Assembly (NCBI RefSeq): GCF_000259195.1
Contig: NZ_AJJP01000155.1
Span: 1-64,000 of the forward strand
DNA: 64,000 bases
Source: Pseudomonas donghuensis
GTDB taxonomy: Bacteria; Pseudomonadota; Gammaproteobacteria; Pseudomonadales; Pseudomonadaceae
Reading direction: 5' to 3'
Below, piece after piece: positions 25,871-33,277 of the stretch (position 1 is its first letter; each line of letters starts with the position of its first letter). The notes beneath the pieces are model-generated. The model ran no database searches. It was not told where the DNA came from and saw nothing but the letters and a program-made list of their open reading frames with translations. The position numbers and the translations under genes are program-made.

Positions 25871-26731
25871 TCAAGGCGCGCCGAACAGCATCGTCCAATA
25901 CACGCCCTCGTCGCTACGCGAGTTCGCGGCATAGGCCGCGCCCACCTGGGTAAACATCGGGTTCATCAGATTGGCGCAATGCCCGGGGCTGGCCAGCCAA
26001 CCTGCCATCGCCTTGCTCGGTGAGCCCTGCCCTGCGGCGATATTCTCGCCGATCTGACGGCCACGGTAGCCCGCATCCCACGCCCGATCTGCCGGCAAAT
26101 CACCGTTGGGGGCACGATGCGCGAAGTAATTGCCGTTGGCCATCGCCCGGCTGTGTCTCTGCGCCGCCGTCCCCAAGGCGCTATTCCAGGTCAACGGACG
26201 TGCCGCGGCGAAGCGCTGGCGACCACACAGGCGCGGCTTCGCCCGTGCTGCGTTGACCTGTGCCAGCAACGCTGTGCTCGCAGATCGCCCATCGCCAAGC
26301 TGAGCATCGAGCAAGGGGCGCGCCAGCACCACCCGCCACTCGTTCCGGGCGCGACTGACGCCGATATCGGCAAATTGGCTATCGAGCAGGGCCGCGCAGT
26401 AGTCGCTCTGGAGCATGTCAAAGGCCTCCTCGGCATCTTGCGCGCCGACCAGGCGGATGGTTCGCACCGTCACCGCCTGATAGCCGGCAGCCTTCAACCT
26501 TTCCCGCAAACCGCCGCTATAGCCGATCGGCAACGCCAGGTTCGACTTCAACGTCAGCGGCGTCGAGACCCGAACCACGCGCCTCTCGCAGCGCTGGGGC
26601 TGGGCGCGGTAATCGTTGATGGCCTCCACCAATTGCCTTTCTCCGCTGGCATGGGCGGGGCTGGCGAGCAAGGGGAACAAAGGCATGAGGCAGAGCGAGA
26701 CAAAGCGGGAGCAGCGGACGGCTTGGCGCAT
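25871..26731 (-). CDS. Secreted CAP/SCP-domain protein with two CAP units
   Basis: A 286-residue exported protein. The chosen ATG gives a signal peptide, VSLCLMPLFPLLASPAHA. The C-terminal half is a canonical bacterial CAP domain (YkwD type): LLAQVNAARAKPRLCG, HSRAMANGNYFAHRAPNG, GENIAAGQGSPSKAMAGWLA and SPGHCANLMNPMFTQVG. The first half begins LVEAINDYRAQPQRC and repeats the pattern without the histidine motifs, so it looks like a degenerate first CAP unit. The role of bacterial CAP proteins is poorly known. The next 285 bp upstream of the chitinase start (25585-25870) contains no gene. Confidence 0.82.
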   Translation of the reverse strand: MRQAVRCSRFVSLCLMPLFPLLASPAHASGERQLVEAINDYRAQPQRCERRVVRVSTPLTLKSNLALPIGYSGGLRERLKAAGYQAVTVRTIRLVGAQDAEEAFDMLQSDYCAALLDSQFADIGVSRARNEWRVVLARPLLDAQLGDGRSASTALLAQVNAARAKPRLCGRQRFAAARPLTWNSALGTAAQRHSRAMANGNYFAHRAPNGDLPADRAWDAGYRGRQIGENIAAGQGSPSKAMAGWLASPGHCANLMNPMFTQVGAAYAANSRSDEGVYWTMLFGAP

Positions 26732-26918
26732 GGGGCGAACAGCTCTGATGGGATGACGGCGGTAATGCCGAAAAAAGGGCTCGGCTAAGACTGCGATCCT
26801 CAACACAAGGTTCACGCGCAAAGGGTACAAATTTATTGTTGGAGCAATGCCTCCATTCCAGGCTGACGCCTTCTAGTCGGACCGGTACAAAAAGCGGCCG
26901 TAGGCCCTGTCCGTTTCC

Positions 26919-27530
26919 CTAACGAAGGACGCTATAAATCTCAGAAACCACCTGCATCGTTGCGTCTTCGACCGTTCCTTCATTACGGCATAAAACCCAG
27001 CCGTGATCTGCAACTGCTCGCTCGAACGCCTTGGTACTAGCCACATGTTCCTCCAGCTTATGCATCACCGTACTGTTCAGCCCACGGGTACGTGCCGCTG
27101 CCCTCGCCCATGAAACCTCAGGGGGGGTGACGACCCCGACATGCAGGTCTGGCACTCGCACGTTGCGATCCATGTTCAACTGTAGAATCTCTGCAAACGG
27201 GACCATCCGGCGAAACGCGGCATCGGACGGGTACCAGCGATCGATCAGGATGATGCTGTCCGCTGGTTGTTTGGTCAGCACGTGCTGGGAAATCCAGGTA
27301 CGGCTATCAGCAAAGCGCTCACACACCCCCAACTCCAGATCCCGGCTGGGATTTCTGACGAGCGTGTTAACCAGGGCCATTGTTTCACCCCGATAAGGGT
27401 CGCTTTTTTTCTCGCAGAGTCGGATCACCTTTTTGTTGTCTGCCCGCAGTACTTTCGTCACGGCCTCCAACAGTGTGGTTTTGCCGGTGCCCTTGGGCCC
27501 ATCGAGAGAAACAAACAGCGGACGATTCAT
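26919..27530 (-). CDS. Thymidylate kinase-like P-loop protein
   Basis: A 203-residue P-loop kinase. Walker A is GPKGTGKTTL, followed by DRWYPSDAAFRR, the counterpart of the DR(Y/W) motif of dTMP kinases. The arginine-containing lid segment SWARAAARTRG also fits. It differs from the housekeeping Tmk in the lid and C-terminus, and it lies alone among unrelated genes. It may phosphorylate a nucleotide or another small molecule. A conserved orphan kinase is the safest description. Confidence 0.75.
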   Translation of the reverse strand: MNRPLFVSLDGPKGTGKTTLLEAVTKVLRADNKKVIRLCEKKSDPYRGETMALVNTLVRNPSRDLELGVCERFADSRTWISQHVLTKQPADSIILIDRWYPSDAAFRRMVPFAEILQLNMDRNVRVPDLHVGVVTPPEVSWARAAARTRGLNSTVMHKLEEHVASTKAFERAVADHGWVLCRNEGTVEDATMQVVSEIYSVLR

Positions 27531-27768
27531 TCTTCAAACAACGCTTGATATACAGTTTTTTGCCCAGTTCGCTCGCTGCACGCGCTTGGCGCGACTATGC
27601 GAATCGAATGAAGGGCCGTGATGAACAGACAGTGATGAACACTCTACTGGTTTCTGGCTGACAGGTCTCAAAATCTCGGGCTACAGCCGCTTATGAGCAT
27701 CGCCTCGCCCAAATGAGGCGACAGCAATTATGATGCTTACCCGTCAGACAACTGGAAGTCCGATCCTC

Positions 27769-28800
27769 ATGCTCAAGCCCTTGGCCGTACTGACCCTCGC
27801 TTGTGCTTCTGGCTACGCGAACGCCGCGCCCACCGACCTCACCGGCGTCTGGAAAGGCACCCTCGGCAAGGCCCCGATCACCGCCTGTTTTAACGCCGCC
27901 CCCGACAGCAACGGCAGCTACTACTACCAACGCTTCCTCACGCCGATCCAGCTAACCCGGGAAAAGTCCGGCGAACCCTGGGCCGAAGACGGCAAGACCG
28001 GGTTCTGGCAACTGGACGCCCTCCAGGGCGAGACGCTGACCGGAACCTGGACCAAGGCGGCAGGCGGCACGCCGTTGCCCTTGGCGCTGACGCGGTCGAG
28101 TGCCGAAGGTTGTGGTGGCGACGCCTATAACGCGCCAATGGAAGCGGCACCGTTGCCCGTCAAGGTAGAGAAAAATACCTTCGGCGAACACGCTTATCAG
28201 GTCAGGACCCAAGGCGCCCAGGTCACCTTGAAGCTGGAGGGAGATGGCCCAGCCATCCACAAGATCAATCGACACCTGGCACGCCTAGCCGTCAGCCCCG
28301 AGGGCCAGCAAGCGTTCTTCAGCGAGCGACGCGAATACCTGGGCCGCGGCGGCTCCGCCGAAACCAGCGAGATCAGCGTTACCCCCACGTACTGGTCGTC
28401 TCAGTGGATCACCGTCAAGTTCTACCGCTGGACCGCAGGCTATGGTCGCGGCGGCATCAGTTGGGGCCTGCACACCTGGAACCTGCAGACCGGTGAAAGC
28501 GTCGATCCCTGGACCTGGATCGGTACGCGCTTTGAGTGGTACAGCCCGTTCTCCGGGCATGTCAACCTGCCGAAAAAATTCGCCACCTGGCTCCAGACCC
28601 AGGCCACAGCGGACAGCGACTGCCCCGGCGTGGCGAGCTACGCCTCCTACGACCTGAGCTTCGACACCCAGGGCATGCGCCTGGCCAACCAGGCCACCGG
28701 CGATGGCTGTGACGTAGATGTGACCTTCAGTTGGAAGCAGGTGGAGCCGCTGCTCTCGGCACAGGGTCGGGCAGCGCTGCCAAGCTTGCAGGTGCCGTGA
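27769..28800 (+). CDS. Secreted protein of unknown function
   Basis: A 343-residue exported protein with a clear signal peptide (MLKPLAVLTLACASGYANAA), which is why the second in-frame ATG is chosen. The mature part starts with a small beta domain (LTGVWKGTLGKAPITACFN). A larger aromatic-rich region follows (TYWSSQWITVKFYRWTAGYG, WGLHTWNLQTGESVDPWTWI) with several cysteines. I do not recognise a family. Similar two-part periplasmic proteins of unknown function occur in pseudomonads. Its 3' end overlaps the convergent M50 gene by 74 bp. Confidence 0.75.
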   Translation: MLKPLAVLTLACASGYANAAPTDLTGVWKGTLGKAPITACFNAAPDSNGSYYYQRFLTPIQLTREKSGEPWAEDGKTGFWQLDALQGETLTGTWTKAAGGTPLPLALTRSSAEGCGGDAYNAPMEAAPLPVKVEKNTFGEHAYQVRTQGAQVTLKLEGDGPAIHKINRHLARLAVSPEGQQAFFSERREYLGRGGSAETSEISVTPTYWSSQWITVKFYRWTAGYGRGGISWGLHTWNLQTGESVDPWTWIGTRFEWYSPFSGHVNLPKKFATWLQTQATADSDCPGVASYASYDLSFDTQGMRLANQATGDGCDVDVTFSWKQVEPLLSAQGRAALPSLQVP

Positions 28801-29893
28801 GCAACGCCTGGATGTAACCGGCCAGCCGTTCTTCACGCGGGCCCTGGGACCGATCCTGACTGTTACCGGCCAGGCGCACGGCCTGCTCAACAGGGTGCGC
28901 CAGGTGGTTGGCATCGCCGGCAAGAGCAGCGCGCAGTGCCAGGCAGCGCGGCCGGAAGCTTGGGGCGTACCAGTCGGTTTCTTCGTTGAACAAATGGTCA
29001 TGCAGCTCGCGGGCATCGCGCTCAAGCATGGCTCGGGAGAAGGCCAGCTCCGCCCGCAGAATCGCCAGCAGCACCATGCACTGCTTGAGCACCAGGGATG
29101 GCGACGCCAACATGGCCTCCAGCTCCTTCCCAAGCGCTACGGCGCCCGCCCAATCCGCCTGATTCTGCCGGGCATACAAGCGATAGCCCAGCGCACTCAA
29201 CGGCGCCGGCATCGGCTGGGTACTCAGGTGATCAAGATCGGCGCCGGGCAGGTCTTCGGCTTGCATACCCGCAGCCCCCAAGGCCATCAGGCGCACACCG
29301 GCCAGTGCCTGCCCCTGTTCATCAGGCTTGTAGAGCCAGGCCAGAAATACCGCCCCATCACTGACCCGGCCCGGCGCGACCGTGGGCAGCAGATTGGCAA
29401 GGCCGGTGGTCAGATTGCACACCCCGAGCGCCAGTACCAGCGCCGCAAACTCGCCGCCCAGCAGCGGATACAGCACCAGGCACAGGCCCGCGAACAACAG
29501 GTTGAGCAACGGCCCCATCAGCGTGAAAACCAGCATGGGCCGACGCAATGGCTGGTGCGGGGCATGCGCTGCCATGACATAGCCGGCCAGTGGCTGGCCT
29601 TTGCCAAGGCGCGACCAGCGAGCCTTCCAGCCACGCTGCAGCGGCTGAATCTCCAAGGCCAGCACCCGCGCCGCCAGCACCGTCATGCCAACCCATTTGG
29701 CGCCCAGATAGTGCCCGCCTTCGTGCACGCAGAGGCTGACCACGCCCAGGATGCAGGCCATGAACATGGCTGAAAACGGCTGCAAACCGACCTTGATGCT
29801 CTCGCCAAGGATGAGCGCCGACAGTAAAAAACCCGCAATGCCGATGGCCAGTTGCAGCAGTACCAACAGCCGATGTATTCCTCTGAGCAGCAT
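28727..29893 (-). CDS. M50-type membrane metalloprotease with helical C-terminal tail
   Basis: A 388-residue multi-pass membrane protein. The zinc motif HEGGH is at residues 57-61 in a membrane segment. A second motif region, NLLPTVAPGRVSDGAVFLA, supplies the aspartate expected from site-2 proteases. After residue about 210 the protein is a soluble helical tail resembling tetratricopeptide repeats, with no recognised family. The ATG at 29893 is preferred over the one ten codons upstream because AAGGA lies 7 bp before it. It is convergent with the secreted protein gene, and the two 3' ends overlap. Proteolytic activity is inferred from the motifs. Confidence 0.75.
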   Translation of the reverse strand: MLLRGIHRLLVLLQLAIGIAGFLLSALILGESIKVGLQPFSAMFMACILGVVSLCVHEGGHYLGAKWVGMTVLAARVLALEIQPLQRGWKARWSRLGKGQPLAGYVMAAHAPHQPLRRPMLVFTLMGPLLNLLFAGLCLVLYPLLGGEFAALVLALGVCNLTTGLANLLPTVAPGRVSDGAVFLAWLYKPDEQGQALAGVRLMALGAAGMQAEDLPGADLDHLSTQPMPAPLSALGYRLYARQNQADWAGAVALGKELEAMLASPSLVLKQCMVLLAILRAELAFSRAMLERDARELHDHLFNEETDWYAPSFRPRCLALRAALAGDANHLAHPVEQAVRLAGNSQDRSQGPREERLAGYIQALLTAPASLAALPDPVPRAAAPPASN

Positions 29894-30022
29894 TATCCAG
29901 TCCTTGATAAACGGGCCGCGCATTGAAGCACCGGTTCTGGACCGACATCAATGTTCATTCGCAGCCTGCAACGACGCGGCGTTGACGCCCATTCAAGCAC
30001 AACCTGAACGAGGTAGCTTGCA

Positions 30023-30050
30023 CCCGCGAACCCGTTTCCAGGTTCGCGGG
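30023..30050. terminator. Hairpin CCCGCGAACC / GGTTCGCGGG
   Basis: A 10-bp perfect stem with an 8-base loop lies in the 193-bp gap downstream of the first autotransporter gene and upstream of the M50 gene. It is GC-rich without a marked T run. It most likely ends or stabilises the autotransporter transcript; a REP-like repeat is the alternative. Confidence 0.55.
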
Positions 30051-30086
30051 GCGGGTACAACACCTTGCATGTCTGTTGCCGGGGCT

Positions 30087-33000
30087 TCAGAACGCCCAGT
30101 CCAGGGTCAGGCCGACCCCGTGGCTCTTGTCGCGACTACCCAGCAGTCCGTTGTAGTCCAGGTTGACCCGGGCCTGGCGACCCAGCGCGATCCCCGCCCG
30201 TGCACCGACCACCGCCGCATCACGATCCAGGGACAGCGCCTGGACCGTGTAGGTATCGCCCTGGCCAGCGAAGGCCAGGTGCTGGTCGGCCCCGGTGGAA
30301 CTCAGGTTGTGCTGCCAGCCCAGGGTGGCGGAAAGCTCCACCGCCTGGCCGCCGGACAATTGCAGTTGCTTGCCGGCGCGCATGCCCAGGGTCGAGAGCC
30401 AGGCATCCCGGTTATCCTGCCCACCCTTGAGCGCAGCAGCGCCGCCATGTTCCTTGAAACTGTCGCTGGCTATATGCACATAGGCCAGGTTGGCGAACGG
30501 CTCCAGCGCCATGCTCGGCAGTGCGACCTTCCAGGCGGCCTCGCCGAACACCTGAGTGCTCTGGGCATCGCGCTTGCTCTTCTGGCGATCGCTGACCTCG
30601 TTGTACTGCAGCTCGCGCTTGGTCTCGATCCGGTGCCAGCTGTGGCTGCCGCCCAGGCTCAGGCGCATCTGCTCCAGTTCCTTGCCTGCATAGGCACCCA
30701 GATGGTAGCTATCGACGCTGGCCGAGGAATGACGACCATCGCCCATGCTCAGCGAACTGTCGCTGTAGCCGGTGAAGACCCCGACGCGAGTGTCCTCGCT
30801 CATCTGCCCGTCGATCCCCAGCAACATGCCGCCAATGGAACTGCTATAGCGCGCCCGAGCGGAATCACCCTCGGCCTTGCCCCAGGCCCCCAGGGCCTTG
30901 ACCCACAGGCCGTTGCCCTGGCCTTCCACGGCCGGCGCGGCGGCGACGCCCTGCTGGCGGGTACGCTCGCCCACGGCGTCGCGCAACTGGCGGCTGTCGT
31001 TGAGCAGCAGGTTGCCCACCGCCGGGTGAATTTCCCCGGACAGTTGATCGAAAGCCTGCTGGGCGCTGCCGGCATTGGCCGACAACAGCAGGCTCTCGTA
31101 GACCGGGTTGCCCGCGCCGAGCTGATCGGCGGCCGCGGCCACCGAACGCTGGTTGGCGTTCAAGCCGACACTGGCGAAAGAAGTGGCGTTACGCTGCACT
31201 GCCAGCTGCACCCCGCTGCCGGTATAGGCCAGGCCACCACCGAGGAACAGTGAGTTGGACTGCACACTGGCGAAACCGCCCTGCACGCCGCCCGCGGCCT
31301 CCAGGATGTCGTACTGACGCCCCACCAGGCTGGTTGTCCGCTGGGACTGCAGCGAAACCCCGGGGTTCTGCAGATCCAGGGCCAGGTTCGCACCGTCCAG
31401 GAAAGCCTTGCCATCGCTGACCAGGCGGTCGCTGCCAGCGGCATCCACCTCCACGGCATAGGTCGAGCCCGGCTGGAAGGTCACATCGGAACTCACGTGC
31501 AAGGTGCCGATGGAGTTGCCTGGCGCCACCACGCCGCCGGCGTTGGCCACCAGCGCGCCGATCCGGCCATTGCCGCCCAGCACGCCGCCGTCATTGACCG
31601 TCACCGCCGATTGCAGTGAACCATTGACCGCCAGCCGTCCCTGGTTGACCAGGGTCGGGCCGGAGTAAGTGCTGTCACCGGTAAGCACCAGGGTACCGAT
31701 GCCCTGCTTGGTCAGGCCGCCATGGCCAGCGATATCGTTGCTCCACAGGTCCAGCCCGCAGCCCAGGTCGTTGCAGCGCCGCTGGGTCGGCTTGCCGGCA
31801 TCCACCAGGGCGCCGATACCCGGCAGATCGACCACGAACTGGCTCGGCCCGTAGCCACCGGCGATGCGGAACGCCAAGGGAATGTCCTGTTCGGTGACCA
31901 ACATGCCCGGGCCCCGCAGACCCTTGTCCAGGTCGATCATGCCCCAGCCGTACAAGGCATCGATGCCGGGTGCGCCCATGTCGGTGGCGGTGGTGCGCAG
32001 CACGCTGGCGATCTGTGCGCCGCTCATGTAGGGGAAGCGCTCCATCAGCACCGCCGCCGCACCGGCGGCATGGGGCGCGGCCATGGACGTACCGTTCTTG
32101 TTGGCATAGCCCTGGGTCAGGTCTTCCAGGCTGGTGCCGCCAATCACCGCGCTGTAGATCCGGGTGCCGGGGGCCGATACGCAGAAGCTTGCGGTATAGC
32201 CGCAACGGGAAGAGAACGTGCTGATCAGGTACGGGTTGGCGCTGCTGGTGTCGGGGTTCTGCTGCAACGCCGCCACGGTCAGCCAGTTGGGGGCAATCTC
32301 CGGGACGAAATAGGCCAGCCCGGCAATCGCATCGGGGTTGTTCAGGTTGTAGTCGTTGCCGGCGGCGAAGATCGTCATGACCCCGCTGCGGGCGGCGGCG
32401 ATGGCCCCGTCATAGGCGCCACCGGGCATGGTGCCCAGCAGTGGCTGGATCTGCGCGAACTGCGCCCGGGCATCGTCCACGGTGAAATGCGGGAACTCCG
32501 GATTGCGCCCACCCTTGGCGAAGCGATCGGTGATGCCGATGCCCCAGCTGTTGTTGATGATCCGCGCGCCGCTGGCCACCAGGCTGTCCCAGCCGGCCTT
32601 GTACACCGCGCCATCGTTGCCCAGGACGATGCCATCCTCGGGGCCGGGGTCGCCGTTGTCGGCGCTGATGATCTGCGCATCGAAGGCCACGCCGTGCATC
32701 GACACGCCGTCACGGTTGCCGGCGGCGATCCCGCCGACGTGGGTGCCATGGGAACCGAGCTTGCCATCCGAGCCCACCGACGGGCTGCCGTCATAGCGGA
32801 AAACATCGCCGACCTTCACCGGGATGTAGGGGTCGGTGTACTGGCGGATACCGGTGGTGACCAGGGTCACCATCTTGTCCTTGCCGGCAAACTCCGGGTG
32901 CTGGGCGTATACCGGCTGGTCGAAGATCCCCAGCTTCACCCCCTTGCCGCTGTAGCCGGCGGCATAGGCGCTGTCGGCGTGGATCGCCCCAAGCCCCCAA

Positions 33001-33197
33001 TCGGCCTTGAATTCGCTGCTGCGCCAGCTGCTGGCGTCGCCGAGGCGCCCACTCTCCACGTAGGGTGCGGCCTGGGCCGTGCCCATCAGCGCCGCCCAGC
33101 CCACCAATGCGCGACCCAGTGGGGCCAGGGGCCAGCCCTGCCCGAGCACGCTGTCATCCTTTCTGACTTGCTTCACTACGACCTTCCTTAGTTGCAT
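30087..33197 (-). CDS. Subtilisin-type autotransporter serine protease (copy 1)
   Basis: A 1036-residue type Va autotransporter of the EprS/SphB1 kind. An extended signal region ends near GTAQAAPYV. The S8 protease passenger has Asp93 (GIFDQPVYAQHPEF), His150 (LGSHGTHVGGIAAGN) and Ser in NGTSMAAPHAAGAAAVLMER. A passenger-associated repeat segment (STYSGPTLVNQGRLAVNGSL) precedes a 280-residue C-terminal beta-barrel ending in LDWAF. The start at 33197 gives the usual long leader. It cleaves extracellular or surface proteins. It lies 80 bp downstream of a paralogue on the same strand. Confidence 0.92.
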   Translation of the reverse strand: MQLRKVVVKQVRKDDSVLGQGWPLAPLGRALVGWAALMGTAQAAPYVESGRLGDASSWRSSEFKADWGLGAIHADSAYAAGYSGKGVKLGIFDQPVYAQHPEFAGKDKMVTLVTTGIRQYTDPYIPVKVGDVFRYDGSPSVGSDGKLGSHGTHVGGIAAGNRDGVSMHGVAFDAQIISADNGDPGPEDGIVLGNDGAVYKAGWDSLVASGARIINNSWGIGITDRFAKGGRNPEFPHFTVDDARAQFAQIQPLLGTMPGGAYDGAIAAARSGVMTIFAAGNDYNLNNPDAIAGLAYFVPEIAPNWLTVAALQQNPDTSSANPYLISTFSSRCGYTASFCVSAPGTRIYSAVIGGTSLEDLTQGYANKNGTSMAAPHAAGAAAVLMERFPYMSGAQIASVLRTTATDMGAPGIDALYGWGMIDLDKGLRGPGMLVTEQDIPLAFRIAGGYGPSQFVVDLPGIGALVDAGKPTQRRCNDLGCGLDLWSNDIAGHGGLTKQGIGTLVLTGDSTYSGPTLVNQGRLAVNGSLQSAVTVNDGGVLGGNGRIGALVANAGGVVAPGNSIGTLHVSSDVTFQPGSTYAVEVDAAGSDRLVSDGKAFLDGANLALDLQNPGVSLQSQRTTSLVGRQYDILEAAGGVQGGFASVQSNSLFLGGGLAYTGSGVQLAVQRNATSFASVGLNANQRSVAAAADQLGAGNPVYESLLLSANAGSAQQAFDQLSGEIHPAVGNLLLNDSRQLRDAVGERTRQQGVAAAPAVEGQGNGLWVKALGAWGKAEGDSARARYSSSIGGMLLGIDGQMSEDTRVGVFTGYSDSSLSMGDGRHSSASVDSYHLGAYAGKELEQMRLSLGGSHSWHRIETKRELQYNEVSDRQKSKRDAQSTQVFGEAAWKVALPSMALEPFANLAYVHIASDSFKEHGGAAALKGGQDNRDAWLSTLGMRAGKQLQLSGGQAVELSATLGWQHNLSSTGADQHLAFAGQGDTYTVQALSLDRDAAVVGARAGIALGRQARVNLDYNGLLGSRDKSHGVGLTLDWAF

Positions 33198-33277
33198 TGA
33201 TGAAAAACCGCGTTGGTCAAACTCCGTATTGCAACGCCTGGCCGGCGAGCCCTTGGCACCACCAGCGCCACGGCGCT

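Noticed and set aside
31722-33191. Open frame of 489 codons on the plus strand inside the first autotransporter gene
   Set aside because: It is antisense to a protein with an intact catalytic triad and barrel; its translation is low-complexity and rich in Ala, Gly and His, typical of a GC-rich shadow.
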